A DNA stretch of 64,000 nucleotides from an uncultured Bacilli bacterium. GTDB lineage: Bacteria > Bacillota_I > Bacilli_A > RF39 > UBA660. Of the stretch, positions 43,418-53,744 are shown in pieces. Made by a program: the position numbers and the translations under genes. The notes beneath the pieces are model-generated. The model was not told where the DNA came from. It worked only from the letters and a program-made list of their open reading frames with translations, and did not search any database. Each line of letters opens with the position of its first letter. Position 1 is the first letter of the stretch. Location of the stretch: assembly GCA_934122275.1 (NCBI GenBank), contig CAKOWI010000001.1, forward strand, positions 1-64,000, written 5' to 3'.

Positions 43418-45271
43418 TTATTTATTTTCAATGACTTTTCTTGCAAGTTTAATAGCAGATTCCGTATAGCCATATAAATTCATACCAATACCTTTAGTTG
43501 AATACATCATTCTTCTACCAATACTAGCTAATTGTTTATCTGAATATCTAAAGTTTGCTTTTAAAATATACCCGGAATAAGAATCAGCAAAAAATTCATC
43601 TCTACTCGTACGAGAATAATCACGTAAAATATTATTTACCAATTTTTTATTTTTGGATTTATTATAATTAGAGTCATTTTTATCAAAATAAGCAATTAAA
43701 TCTTGTCCAGTATAAATCCTATAGGTCATTTCTACTGCATGTCCAAATTCGTGAGTTACAGTTGGAGCTTCCGATGCATAAGAACATCTAAAAGATATAG
43801 AAGTACCATAACCCGTACCAGCTCCACCTGATGTAACCGCAGCCCAATCCTTATTTCCATATTTATTAAACTGTGCATCATTAACTATATTAACTCTATT
43901 CACAGATTTAAGAGCATATTTAGGTAATTTATTTAAAATTGCTTTATACTTACTCTGATCTTTGCAAGCATTATCAACATAAGTTTCTATTCCACCTATT
44001 TTAGTTATATAATAGTTTTTACTTCCAAATACTTTTGATACTGGATCATCATATGTAGCTTGTGTTTCTATTTTAACACTTGTCTTAGCACCACCAGAAG
44101 TTTTAACATTAACAGTAGTCTTACCAACTCCTATAACTCTAAGAGTATATTTACCATTAGTACCAGTTATTCTTACAATACCTTTATCAACGCAATTTCC
44201 ACCATCGCAATTAATGTTTGTAATCTTACCCGCATTAGTTTTTATTGGAAAATCATATGTACCTCCGAAATAAAGTTTACCGCTGTAATTAATCACATCT
44301 ACATATTTTTTAGATATTTTAATATCTATACTATTAACAGCACCTTCACTTGATTTAACGTATATTTTAGCAACGCCAGCTTTTTTTGCATGAAATGTAT
44401 ATGTTCTGTTATAAGCACTGGTTTTAGGTGCAGTATCATCCCACTCATTCCATCCTAATGTACTATCATCAACCCAAACCGATTTTAATTTCGTATCATT
44501 TGTTTTTGCAGTAATTTGAATGGTTTCTCCAACATCAACTGTTTTCTTTTTTGAGTTTGTAAACCAAATGTCAACTTTACTATCAGTTTTAGTCTTATTA
44601 GTTCCGTTAAACACTACTCCATCAGTGTACCCTAACATATTTCCATTTGAAGTATTATAAACATATATATCATATTTAACGTTATTTTCAATAATTTTAG
44701 TATTCCAACCATTTGAACTTAAATTCTTCCAATTACATTTTTTTTCATCTTGTCTGTGCTTTATAACACAAACTTTATAGTTTTGAAATCCATTCTTATT
44801 TTTTGTTTGCTTTAAAATTTCTCTTGCTTCTGCTGCAGTTATTTTTCCATCGCCATTTAAATCAGCGTTCAACAATTGCAAATCATTAAGTTCTCTATCC
44901 AATCTTGCAGGAACCTTTAAAGCGAGTCTTGCATCATTTTCTGTTATTCTTCCATCGAAGTCGACATCACCTTTTGGAAAAAAAGCAGCACTCACCTCAT
45001 CATTTTTATTCTTAATCAAAATCAGACCTTTTCCTACATATTTATCGTCTAAATTATAATAGTTATATTCTCCAAAATGTCGCATTTTCGTGTGAAAGTC
45101 AATATAAACTTCTCCCTTAATTCCTTTTATGTTTGCTTTTTTATTTATAACCAAATAACTTAGTCCACCAATAACCATTACACAAACCAATATAATAGCT
45201 ATTACAAAATTTCTTCTTTTTTTCTTTATTTCGTTAGATGGTCTTCCAACACTGTTTTTAAACAACTCCAT
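43418..45271 (-). CDS. Membrane-anchored dockerin/Ig-like metallopeptidase
   Basis: 617 residues. A cytoplasmic basic N-terminus and one membrane helix (about 22-43), an EF-hand pair of dockerin type (DVDFDGRITENDARLAL and DLNGDGKITAAEAREIL, about 100-155), bacterial Ig-like stretches (about 230-400), then a catalytic domain with VTHEFGHAVEM and the downstream DEFFADSYSGY. Probably a surface zinc protease. Its dockerin repeats suggest a non-cellulosomal calcium-binding or docking role. AAGGAGG precedes the ATG; promoter at 45299-45327. Confidence 0.85.
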   Translation of the reverse strand: MELFKNSVGRPSNEIKKKRRNFVIAIILVCVMVIGGLSYLVINKKANIKGIKGEVYIDFHTKMRHFGEYNYYNLDDKYVGKGLILIKNKNDEVSAAFFPKGDVDFDGRITENDARLALKVPARLDRELNDLQLLNADLNGDGKITAAEAREILKQTKNKNGFQNYKVCVIKHRQDEKKCNWKNLSSNGWNTKIIENNVKYDIYVYNTSNGNMLGYTDGVVFNGTNKTKTDSKVDIWFTNSKKKTVDVGETIQITAKTNDTKLKSVWVDDSTLGWNEWDDTAPKTSAYNRTYTFHAKKAGVAKIYVKSSEGAVNSIDIKISKKYVDVINYSGKLYFGGTYDFPIKTNAGKITNINCDGGNCVDKGIVRITGTNGKYTLRVIGVGKTTVNVKTSGGAKTSVKIETQATYDDPVSKVFGSKNYYITKIGGIETYVDNACKDQSKYKAILNKLPKYALKSVNRVNIVNDAQFNKYGNKDWAAVTSGGAGTGYGTSISFRCSYASEAPTVTHEFGHAVEMTYRIYTGQDLIAYFDKNDSNYNKSKNKKLVNNILRDYSRTSRDEFFADSYSGYILKANFRYSDKQLASIGRRMMYSTKGIGMNLYGYTESAIKLARKVIENK

Positions 45272-45298
45272 ATCTTATCCTCCTTATATTATACATTA

Positions 45299-45327
45299 AT
45301 AATAACACTCACTTTAAAAATCGTCAA
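45299..45327 (-). promoter_or_regulatory. Promoter of the surface metallopeptidase gene
   Basis: TTGACG at 45322-45327, a 17-base spacer, TATTAT at 45299-45304. Confidence 0.7.
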
Positions 45328-45395
45328 TGTTTTCAAGTTAAATGGCATAAATTTGACATAATTATACGATTTTTTGATGATTTTTATATGATACT

Positions 45396-47552
45396 TTAAT
45401 CTATATTTCTTCTAATGTAATTACACCCTACATCATAATATTCTTCTACATTTTCTATGTTTGTTTTTTTATAATCATATATAGTCATATAATTATTATT
45501 ACTAATTATTTTATAATAATTACCATATTGGTCTTTTAAATATCCCTTATTTATTTTATACATTTTATTTAAATCAAATTTTGATACCATAGCTTCTGCA
45601 TATGAATCTATTATCACTTCACAATTAGGATAAGTTTTATATCTTCTTACGTATGAATCTATAAGATTTTTTATTTGACTTAAATTAAGTTCATATGACA
45701 AAGTTACTTTTTTAGCACCAATACTATGTAAAAATGCGATAGCATAAGAATTAACTACATTAAAGGAAAAATCTGTATCAAAATCAGTATAAGCATTAAT
45801 TCCACCTAATTCACCAATTAATACTCTATTATTTATTTTAGGATACTCATTTATTACTCTAGGCACTTTATATATTATATCTTTATATTTTAATAAATCT
45901 ATGTTAGAGGTATAGATTAAGTCATACTTATCTTTATTTTCAATATAATCTTTTTTAGTATTTAAAAGTATACTTTTTTTCTTTTGTCTATTAAATTCTG
46001 GCACCTCTATTTTATATTCTTTCTCATAAAACGGTATATTATACAATCTTTCTTCATCTAATTTACTTAATAATTTTCTTCTTAGTTCATTAATGTCTTT
46101 AATATTAATAAAGCAATTATTATCCATTTTAATATTAATATTATTTATTTTATATACAGTATTATTAGTTTTATTAAGTTGTTTTATTACTTCATCTTTA
46201 ATTATAGGTCTATTAATAGCTTTACTAACTATAAAAGAAGACTTTATACTAACTATTTTATCTAAGCATTTAGCTTCCATATAAATATAATCATTAACTT
46301 TTATTATAGCATTTACATCTATTAATACTTTTCTTTTTAAATTATTTAAATTTAAATTAATTTCCTTTAACTGATTGTAGCTGGAAGTAAGTAATACCTT
46401 GCTTTTTTCTTTTATGTTTTTATCATATTTTATCTTTATTATGTCACCTTTATCTGCACTTAATACTTCTTTATCATTAATAAACATTTTATTAATGATA
46501 ATTCCATAATCTTCTTTTTCTGATATTATTCTTAATCCATCATGAACGTTTACTCTATCAGTTAACTTAATTTTTAAATATCCATTTTTATAATTTATTA
46601 CACTTCCTACTTCTATTCCTATATGATTAGGTCTTTTTTGATATACAATGTTTTCATTTTTCTCATTTAAAATATAACCTTTTGTAAACTTTCTATTAAA
46701 CATTTTCTTAAGATCTTTAATATCATCATAAGATATGTTACATTTTTTATTTTCATAGTAAGAGTCAATTACTTTTCTATATATCTTTGTAACTAAGTAT
46801 ACATATTCTTTTCTCTTCATTCTACCTTCTATTTTTAGACTACAAGCACCAGACTCAATTATTTTATCTATGTTTTCTAATGTACATAAATCTTTTGTAC
46901 TAAGTAAATAATTATCATCACTTACTTTTTTCATATTTTCATTATAAAGTTCATACTTTTTTCTACATACTTGTGCACAAGTACCCTTATTTCCACTTCT
47001 ATTTCCTATTAGTGCAGACATTAAACACTGACCGGAATAACTTATGCAAAGAGCACCATGTATAAAAACTTCTATATCAATATTCGTTTTTTCTTTTATC
47101 TTTTTCATATCATCTATGCTAGTTTCTCTTGCTAATACTACTCTTTTTATTCCAAGTTTTTGTGCTAATAAAGCACCAGATAGATTATGAATGTGCATTT
47201 GAGTTGATGCATGAATTTCAAGATTAGGAAACTTTTTTCTAACTAAGTCTAGCATTCCAATATCTTGCATAATTACTGCATCTACGTTATTCATGTGTAA
47301 AAATCTAACAAATTCTATAAATTTATCTACTTGCCTATCATAAACAATTGTATTAATTGCAACATATACTTTAACACCATATAAATGAGAATATTTTATA
47401 GCCTCTACCAACTCATCATTACTAAAGTTACCAGCAAAACTTCTAGCTCCAAATAATATTCCAGATAAATAAACCGCATCACATCCAGCTTCTATAGCAG
47501 CTTTTAAGCATTCCATATTACCAGCTGGTGAAAGTAATTCTATTTTTTTCAT
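45396..47552 (-). CDS. U32 family peptidase / RlhA-like
   Basis: 718 residues. The N-terminal U32 domain has ELLSPAGNMECLKAAIEAG, the HGALCISYSGQCLMSALIG signature and the later GTCAQVCRKKY cysteines; the large C-terminal part fits the DUF3656 region of RlhA-type proteins. RlhA hydroxylates C2501 of 23S rRNA in Escherichia coli; other U32 members act in tRNA hydroxylation. The conserved cysteines may hold an Fe-S cluster. Either way, RNA modification is more likely than proteolysis. GGAG precedes the ATG. Confidence 0.85.
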   Translation of the reverse strand: MKKIELLSPAGNMECLKAAIEAGCDAVYLSGILFGARSFAGNFSNDELVEAIKYSHLYGVKVYVAINTIVYDRQVDKFIEFVRFLHMNNVDAVIMQDIGMLDLVRKKFPNLEIHASTQMHIHNLSGALLAQKLGIKRVVLARETSIDDMKKIKEKTNIDIEVFIHGALCISYSGQCLMSALIGNRSGNKGTCAQVCRKKYELYNENMKKVSDDNYLLSTKDLCTLENIDKIIESGACSLKIEGRMKRKEYVYLVTKIYRKVIDSYYENKKCNISYDDIKDLKKMFNRKFTKGYILNEKNENIVYQKRPNHIGIEVGSVINYKNGYLKIKLTDRVNVHDGLRIISEKEDYGIIINKMFINDKEVLSADKGDIIKIKYDKNIKEKSKVLLTSSYNQLKEINLNLNNLKRKVLIDVNAIIKVNDYIYMEAKCLDKIVSIKSSFIVSKAINRPIIKDEVIKQLNKTNNTVYKINNINIKMDNNCFINIKDINELRRKLLSKLDEERLYNIPFYEKEYKIEVPEFNRQKKKSILLNTKKDYIENKDKYDLIYTSNIDLLKYKDIIYKVPRVINEYPKINNRVLIGELGGINAYTDFDTDFSFNVVNSYAIAFLHSIGAKKVTLSYELNLSQIKNLIDSYVRRYKTYPNCEVIIDSYAEAMVSKFDLNKMYKINKGYLKDQYGNYYKIISNNNYMTIYDYKKTNIENVEEYYDVGCNYIRRNID

Positions 47553-47600
47553 AATTAAACTCCAATCATATAAATAAGTATAACATATAATGACAAAAAA

Positions 47601-47621
47601 ATACGAAACTTAGTTTCGTAT
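47601..47621 (-). terminator. Terminator of the spoVA operon
   Basis: ATACGAAAC and GTTTCGTAT pair around a 3-base loop and are followed by six T on the minus strand; overlaps the spoVAE stop. Confidence 0.85.
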
Positions 47622-47971
47622 TAATCTTTTGGTTTAAATATAATAGTTAAGATAAAGCCAAAAACTATTGCTGATACAATTCCAGCTGATGTTAAACTAA
47701 ACATTCCACCTAGTAAACCTAAAAAGCCAGATTCTTTTGCTTTTAAAAGTGCACCATGTATTAATGAATGACCAAAACTAGTTATAGGAACAAGAGTTCC
47801 TGATCCAAACCATTTTATAAATTTATCATATAGACCAAATGAATCTAAGAATGCTCCTATAACTACAAATAAACTAGTTACATGTCCTGGAGTAAACTTT
47901 GTATTATCAAGTATTATTTGTCCTATTAAACATATAGTACCACAGAAAATAAATGAATATAAAAACGTCAT
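47621..47971 (-). CDS. spoVAE: Stage V sporulation protein AE
   Basis: About 116 residues, with hydrophobic helices and the family stretches FTPGHVTSLFVVIG and LVPITSFGHSLIHGA. SpoVA proteins form the channel that moves Ca-dipicolinate into the forespore and out on germination. The start at 47971 overlaps the spoVAD TAA (TAATG) with GGAGGTG upstream. It shares sequence features with SpoVAC upstream. Confidence 0.9.
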   Translation of the reverse strand: MTFLYSFIFCGTICLIGQIILDNTKFTPGHVTSLFVVIGAFLDSFGLYDKFIKWFGSGTLVPITSFGHSLIHGALLKAKESGFLGLLGGMFSLTSAGIVSAIVFGFILTIIFKPKD

Positions 47972-48963
47972 TATAGCACCTCCAAACATACAGCATGAGA
48001 TATACTTGGAATAGATAATTTTTGATTATTCATAGTTGGACTCATTAAAGCTCCCGTTGCAACTAATAAAACTTTCTTAATCGTTCCCTCTTTTAATTTT
48101 TTTACTATATCAGAGTATGCAACTAATGCTATACAAGCAGGTCCACTACCTCCTGCGTTAACTTTTTCTTGTCTTTTTCTATTATAAATCATACAAGCTG
48201 AATCATCATTTTTTCCCTTCAGGTTAATACCATAAGTTTCTTCTATGTAAACATTTAATATTTCTTTACCATATACTCCTAAATCACCAGTTAATATTAA
48301 GTCATAATCATCTGGTGTTGTATTAGTATTTTTTAGGTGTTCATATATAGTTCTTGCAGCAGATGGAGCCATAACTGAACCCATGTCATATACATCTGTA
48401 ACTCCTAAATCCGAAGTAGTTCCAATAGTTACACTATTAACTTTAATATTTGTCTTTTTTCTTGTAACTAAAGCTGAAGCTGCTCCAGTTACAGTATATG
48501 TTGATCTTTTAGGTTTAGGGCATCCATATTCAATTGGATTTCTAAATTGTCTTTCTGCAGTCATATTATGTGATGATACGTTTAATAAAACATTTTTAAC
48601 ATCTTTATTTTGAAGAAGACAAGATGCTACTATAAACTCTTCACATAATGATGCACAAGCACTATAAACTCCTAAATATGGTCTATTAAATAATAAAGAA
48701 GAATATGAATTAGCAGTAACCTGATTAAGTAAATCAGCTCCTATTATAGTATCAATATCACTAATTTCTGTATTTGCTTTTTTTAAAAGAATATTAACAG
48801 AGTCTTCAATCATTTTCATTTCAGCTTGTTCAAATGTTTTTTCATTAATATAATAATCGTCATACGTTTTATCATATAAACTACCAAAACTGCCTTCTTT
48901 TTCGTCTTTTCCAGCTACAGTTGCTACTTCATATAAATATACATTATCGAATCTTATAGTCAT
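47971..48963 (-). CDS. spoVAD: Stage V sporulation protein AD
   Basis: 330 residues, thiolase-like fold without known catalytic use; SpoVAD binds dipicolinic acid at the inner spore membrane. Recognisable: LYEVATVAGKDEKEG, GVYSACASLCEEFI, MTAERQFRNPIEYG, DLILTGDLGVYGKE and the C-terminal SIPSISHAVCLE. TTGGAGG precedes the ATG. It is coupled to spoVAE on one side and follows spoVAC by three bases. Confidence 0.95.
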   Translation of the reverse strand: MTIRFDNVYLYEVATVAGKDEKEGSFGSLYDKTYDDYYINEKTFEQAEMKMIEDSVNILLKKANTEISDIDTIIGADLLNQVTANSYSSLLFNRPYLGVYSACASLCEEFIVASCLLQNKDVKNVLLNVSSHNMTAERQFRNPIEYGCPKPKRSTYTVTGAASALVTRKKTNIKVNSVTIGTTSDLGVTDVYDMGSVMAPSAARTIYEHLKNTNTTPDDYDLILTGDLGVYGKEILNVYIEETYGINLKGKNDDSACMIYNRKRQEKVNAGGSGPACIALVAYSDIVKKLKEGTIKKVLLVATGALMSPTMNNQKLSIPSISHAVCLEVL

Positions 48964-48966
48964 AGT

Positions 48967-49407
48967 TTAACCTCCAAAAAATAAGTATCTAACCATTCCA
49001 AATAAATATGCAGATACAACTCCATATAATATTACACTACCAGTTAATTTAAATGCATTAGCTCCTATTCCAGTAACTAATCCCTCTTTTTTATAATCAA
49101 TCATACTAGAAGTCATAGCATGAGCAAATCCAGTTATAGGAACAATAAGTCCAGCTTTAGCTTTAGACACTAAGTTATCAAAAAAACCAAGTGCCGTAAA
49201 TAATGAAGCTAGGAAAATTAGTATTACAATCATTATTGATGTAGCATCTTTATGAGCAACATTAAACTTTTTTTCCAATATAACAACTATAATTTCTCCT
49301 ATAAGACCAATTAATCCTCCAACTAAAAATGATACTATAGCATTTTTAGTCTTATCTTCTTTTGCAACAATTTTATCAGTTAATTCTTTATACCTTTCTT
49401 TATTCAT
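48967..49407 (-). CDS. spoVAC: Stage V sporulation protein AC
   Basis: 146 residues with four to five membrane helices; GGLIGLIGEI and PITGFAHAMTSSMIDYKKEG mark the SpoVAC family, described as a mechanosensitive channel of the dipicolinate system. GGTGATAAA precedes the ATG. First gene of spoVAC-AD-AE; the operon lacks other spoVA genes here. Confidence 0.93.
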   Translation of the reverse strand: MNKERYKELTDKIVAKEDKTKNAIVSFLVGGLIGLIGEIIVVILEKKFNVAHKDATSIMIVILIFLASLFTALGFFDNLVSKAKAGLIVPITGFAHAMTSSMIDYKKEGLVTGIGANAFKLTGSVILYGVVSAYLFGMVRYLFFGG

Positions 49408-49430
49408 TTTATCACCAGTATTAGTATTAA

Positions 49431-49461
49431 AAAAAGTTTGGCAATTTATACCAAACTTTTT
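49431..49461 (-). terminator. Terminator of the Cys-rich surface protein gene
   Basis: AAAAAGTTTGG and CCAAACTTTTT pair around a 9-base loop, with two more T on the minus strand. It separates this gene from spoVAC. Confidence 0.85.
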
Positions 49462-49466
49462 ATTTA

Positions 49467-51344
49467 TTAATTAATTTGTCTTTTATTTCCAGTGTAAATC
49501 CATCCATCAATTGAAGTCTTTGTAGACCATTTATAATGTAATTTACACTCTGTTCTATATTTCTTTTCAGCATTTTTAACATCTGTTTTAGTGTCTGTAA
49601 TAACACAAGTAGTTCCATCTAATATACCTTTATCACATGAATATATTATTTTTTCGTGTTTAGTTGTTTTAACACATTTCTTACCAGTTAAAGAATATCC
49701 TGGATAATCTTTACAACTATAAGTTGTTTTATTTGTTGTTTTTATGCACTTAGTTTGATCATCTGTTTTAACTGTACCAGATGGACAAGTACAAGATTTA
49801 GTCTTTATCTTTACCGCACATTTTGTACCAGTTAAAGTATATGTTTTATCAGATGTATTAGAAGGACAAGAATAAGTTGTTTTTGTACATTTTGTCTTGT
49901 CATCTGTTTTAGTTGTACCAGATGGACAGCTATAACTAGTTTCTTCTATAGTACAATAATTAGTATTAACTTTCTTACCATTACATTTATATGAATATGT
50001 AGTCTTTGTACATGTTTTAGCATTTTTATCTAATACATAATCACTACCATATTTATCACAGCTAAGAGTAGATGTTGATTTTGAACATACTGAACCATTT
50101 GGAGAATATCCACTAGGACACTTAGTAGTTACATTTGTTGCTTTTCTACACTTATTAGTATCGTATAAATTATATCCTGGGAATTTATCACATGAATAAC
50201 TATAACTTCCTACTTCTTTATTATAATGATAGTATTTATATTTAGTTACAGTTGCAAAAGATGATGGGCAATCTTCACATACAGCTTCAGAAAATGAAGT
50301 TATATAAACTAATTTATCATTTGCATTAACATATGCTAAACCACTATTTGTACTAATTTTAGTATAGTCATATACCCACTTATATGATGATATATATTTA
50401 GTTGCAGTAATAACACTGTAATTTTGTATTTTTATATAATTTGCATTTTCAGTTGTTGTTACTTTAATTGCAGCTTTTACATCACGTGTAGTTACTTTAT
50501 CTGCAGTAACTTTTTTAGTTGTTACAACTTTATTAGCATCTACTGTCTTAGTATTTTTTGTTGCATTAATAGTATCACTTTTAGTTACATCTTTACATAC
50601 AGCATCAACTGGTTTTGTTGACTTATCAATTATAGCTTTAGCATCTTTAGTATCTGTAGATGTTACATAACTTACGTTTTTCTTAGCATCAACTCTTGTA
50701 AGTGAAGTTCCTTTTTTAACACACTTTTCACCAACTAAAGTATATCCATTAGGACAAGTAAATGAGTCAAACTTTTCTTCACAAACATTTTTAGAAAATT
50801 CATATTCATAAAGTTTACCCTTAGCTGTTGTTACTTTAGTAGGAATAGTAGTTGTTTTCTTTAAAGTTGTCTTATAAGTTTTTCTACCCTCTGTATTTCT
50901 TACAGTTGTAGTTTCTAAAGCTTTACAAGTATCACTACATATATCATAACATCCAAAATGTTCTATTACATAGTCTTGTCTATCAGTACAAGATAATTGT
51001 ACCTTTATTACATACTCATTTTCTGTCTTTGTAATCTTAACGTAAGAATCTTCTGCACTACAAGTATTACCTTTTGAATCAATTAATGGTAGTATTAAAT
51101 GCTCATCTATCATTTGTTTTAATGTCATTTGTTTATAATCATTAATGTTTTTAGGTAAACGTTCAGTAGTATAATACGTTTTAGCTACTTCTTTCATTCT
51201 ATCTACGTTATCTAAAAAGATTTGACTATTTAATGGTTTTAAATCTGGCATTGGAAATAACCATATAAGTAATATTATAAAAACTATTATTAAAATTAAT
51301 CTGATTAATAAATCTTTTATTGTAAATCCTCTAGTTTCTTCCAT
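49467..51344 (-). CDS. Cys-rich Thr/Lys-rich surface protein
   Basis: About 625 residues, not recognised. A short cytoplasmic N-terminus (MEETRGFTIKDL) and one membrane helix (about 14-32) anchor a long extracellular chain. A small domain with four cysteines is followed by a Thr/Lys/Val-rich low-complexity stretch, then many short modules of the form SCPSGxTKTDDxTKC or YSLTGKKC, reminiscent of EGF-like or Cys-knot repeats. Probably a disulfide- or crosslink-stabilised surface stalk or adhesin. Start at 51344, preceded by GAGGGG, with a strong promoter at 51377-51405. Confidence 0.65.
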   Translation of the reverse strand: MEETRGFTIKDLLIRLILIIVFIILLIWLFPMPDLKPLNSQIFLDNVDRMKEVAKTYYTTERLPKNINDYKQMTLKQMIDEHLILPLIDSKGNTCSAEDSYVKITKTENEYVIKVQLSCTDRQDYVIEHFGCYDICSDTCKALETTTVRNTEGRKTYKTTLKKTTTIPTKVTTAKGKLYEYEFSKNVCEEKFDSFTCPNGYTLVGEKCVKKGTSLTRVDAKKNVSYVTSTDTKDAKAIIDKSTKPVDAVCKDVTKSDTINATKNTKTVDANKVVTTKKVTADKVTTRDVKAAIKVTTTENANYIKIQNYSVITATKYISSYKWVYDYTKISTNSGLAYVNANDKLVYITSFSEAVCEDCPSSFATVTKYKYYHYNKEVGSYSYSCDKFPGYNLYDTNKCRKATNVTTKCPSGYSPNGSVCSKSTSTLSCDKYGSDYVLDKNAKTCTKTTYSYKCNGKKVNTNYCTIEETSYSCPSGTTKTDDKTKCTKTTYSCPSNTSDKTYTLTGTKCAVKIKTKSCTCPSGTVKTDDQTKCIKTTNKTTYSCKDYPGYSLTGKKCVKTTKHEKIIYSCDKGILDGTTCVITDTKTDVKNAEKKYRTECKLHYKWSTKTSIDGWIYTGNKRQIN

Positions 51345-51376
51345 CAAAAATTCCCCCTCTTCAATGAATGCCCTAT

Positions 51377-51405
51377 ATACTAGCACAAAAGTATGAAATT
51401 GTCAA
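51377..51405 (-). promoter_or_regulatory. Promoter of the Cys-rich surface protein gene
   Basis: TTGACA at 51400-51405, a 17-base spacer, extended -10 TGC-TAGTAT at 51377-51382. Confidence 0.75.
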
Positions 51406-51416
51406 TATATTTGATA

Positions 51417-52607
51417 CTACATACTTCTACTTTGAACATTTTCTTTAATTACATTACTTCTTTTAATAGTTTTAGTTTTAACAAATTCATTAACTAAATA
51501 GTTTATGTTTTTAATTATCTTATCTAAATTTTCATTTCCTATATAATTAGCATATGCTGAAATAATCATAGACTTTAGCATTTCAGCCTCACCTAAAACA
51601 CGGCTAGTTGCATCATCGTCATCATCTTGAAGTGCTATATTAAATCTGTAAGATAATACATCAATCTTTTTCATAATATTTTTCATAGCAACTTTTGAAA
51701 TAAATTGTTTTTTTACTATTAATATCTTATTAACATTATTACTTTTATTTTTACCACGTAGTTTGTATCCACTTATATTAGTAGGATTAAAAATAGTTAC
51801 AGCATTCGTCTTTTCTTCTCTTTGAAGTTTATACTTTCCTGTCTTTTTAATCTCCTTAATCTCTACTACTTTTATATTCTTAATATCATCTAAATCGATT
51901 TCTCTTTTATTTTTTCCTATGCTCATTTTAGTTAATTTAACCCTCTTATTTAATAAATCTGGTCTTTTTTCTTCCGTAATCTTTAATTGTTTGTTATATC
52001 TCCACTCATCTATTTTCTTATGATCACCAGATAATAATACATCAGGAACTTCCATACCCTTATAATTCCTTGGCTTAGTATAAGTTGGATAGTCTAATAA
52101 ATTATTATTAAACGAATCATTTAAATGAGAGTTTTCATCTATAACACCTGGAACTAACCTAACTACAGCATCCGTAACAACCATTGCAGCTAATTCTCCA
52201 CCAGTTAATACATAATCTCCAATAGATAGTTCCTCATCACAAATCGTCTTTATTCTTTCATCAAAACCTTCATAGTGTCCACATATGAATATTAAATTTT
52301 CCTCTTTTGATAATTCATAAGCCTTTTCTTGAGTAAACTTAGTTCCTTGTGGTGATAATAAGATTACTTTAGAATTTTCCTTTTTTATATCATTTACCGC
52401 ATCAAAAATAGGTTGACACATTAAAACCATTCCAGAACCACCACCATAAGGAGTATCATCTACCTTATTGTGCTTATTATTAGAATAATCCCTAAAATTG
52501 CATAAATCTATAGAAACCTTTTTCTCTTCTATTGCTCTTTTAATAATTGACTCTGATTTAAATCCATCAAACATCTTAGGAAATAGTGTAAGAATATTTA
52601 TTTTCAT
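51417..52607 (-). CDS. trmD: tRNA (guanine-37-N1)-methyltransferase with extension
   Basis: 396 residues. Residues 1 to about 225 are a complete Trm[57 protein letters not shown] and the PTYTKP segment, forming the trefoil-knot SAM site and the G37 recognition region. Normal TrmD ends near residue 240. Here a further 155-170 residues follow: a Lys-rich part and a helical end, with no family I recognise. Usually trmD follows rimM directly; here an unknown gene lies between. GAGG precedes the ATG. Confidence 0.93.
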   Translation of the reverse strand: MKINILTLFPKMFDGFKSESIIKRAIEEKKVSIDLCNFRDYSNNKHNKVDDTPYGGGSGMVLMCQPIFDAVNDIKKENSKVILLSPQGTKFTQEKAYELSKEENLIFICGHYEGFDERIKTICDEELSIGDYVLTGGELAAMVVTDAVVRLVPGVIDENSHLNDSFNNNLLDYPTYTKPRNYKGMEVPDVLLSGDHKKIDEWRYNKQLKITEEKRPDLLNKRVKLTKMSIGKNKREIDLDDIKNIKVVEIKEIKKTGKYKLQREEKTNAVTIFNPTNISGYKLRGKNKSNNVNKILIVKKQFISKVAMKNIMKKIDVLSYRFNIALQDDDDDATSRVLGEAEMLKSMIISAYANYIGNENLDKIIKNINYLVNEFVKTKTIKRSNVIKENVQSRSM

Positions 52608-52662
52608 AGTAACAGCCTCTTTCTTACCTTAAAAAAGATATATAACTTAATTATAGCATAAA

Positions 52663-53628
52663 TTATTTATTTATTTTCTTTGTTTTTGAAGTTATATCAG
52701 CATCTTTATAGTATGATGCATAATACATATCTAAAACAGCTAATTTTTCAGCTAAATCAGGTACATCTTCCATGCACAATCTATTTCTTACTTCTGATAA
52801 TATTAAAATTGCATCTTCTCTACTTAAAGAAGGAAATAACTTATAGTCAATTTTATCATAACTATTTCTCTTAATGTGTCTTAATAGTTTAGATACTTCT
52901 TTATTAAATACACTATTCTTACTTTCTATACTATTCGAAATAGAATTGTTATATTCATTTATCATATCTTTTATTTTGCTTGAAACATCTTCTCTTTTAT
53001 TTTCATTTTCATCAAATACCATATAATAATGATCTTTTAATACTCTATAAAATACATCTTCAGATTTTAAGTTTATCTTTTTACCAGCACTTATACTCTT
53101 TAAAATAGCATTAAAGTCTTCATACATGTATTTTGTCATACCAATTGTTTCAATAAGATTTTTCTTTCTTGAAGATAGTACATTTAAAGCAGCATTTATA
53201 AAGTTAACAGATGCTTCTTTTACCTTTGGTCTATAAAAAACCGAACTACATGCATTATAGCAATCTTCTAGAACATCAACTAAATCCATACTACTTTCTA
53301 CAGAATTAACCCTTTTTAATTTAGATAATTCTTGATAACTAAGCAATAAAGTAACATCGTAGCTCTTATCTAAAGTTGGATAATCAAAACATTTAGCTAG
53401 TTTTTCCTTTTTCTTTTCATCAAATAACATCATTCCAACTTTTTCTGTATTTGCTTTAAGTAAAACAGTAGAGTTTTCACCCTTTTTCTCATTCATAAAC
53501 ATACTAAAAATATTACTATATTCTTTTGATTCTTTTAATTTTTCTTTAGTTATTTCTAAAAAACCAGATATAATTTTCTTTAAATCATTTAAATCTTCTA
53601 TATTTAACGTTGATTTACTCTCTTCCAT
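52663..53628 (-). CDS. Hypothetical helical protein between rimM and trmD
   Basis: About 321 residues, not recognised. Acidic/basic helical protein without signal or membrane helices. Its start at 53628 has the leader GGGGGAAATTTTT followed by ATGGAAGA, almost the same as that of the Cys-rich surface protein gene (51344), which may reflect shared regulation or origin. It lies between two genes normally adjacent (rimM and trmD), 56 bases from trmD, so co-transcription with trmD is likely. Confidence 0.6.
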   Translation of the reverse strand: MEESKSTLNIEDLNDLKKIISGFLEITKEKLKESKEYSNIFSMFMNEKKGENSTVLLKANTEKVGMMLFDEKKKEKLAKCFDYPTLDKSYDVTLLLSYQELSKLKRVNSVESSMDLVDVLEDCYNACSSVFYRPKVKEASVNFINAALNVLSSRKKNLIETIGMTKYMYEDFNAILKSISAGKKINLKSEDVFYRVLKDHYYMVFDENENKREDVSSKIKDMINEYNNSISNSIESKNSVFNKEVSKLLRHIKRNSYDKIDYKLFPSLSREDAILILSEVRNRLCMEDVPDLAEKLAVLDMYYASYYKDADITSKTKKINK

Positions 53629-53744
53629 AAAAATTTCCCCCTTGACGTATATAAATATCAATTCTAAGTTTCAGGTAACAATACCAAAAACTTGGTAATA
53701 GTACTCGATAACGACAGTTATATTAGCAAAAAAAAATATAAAAG

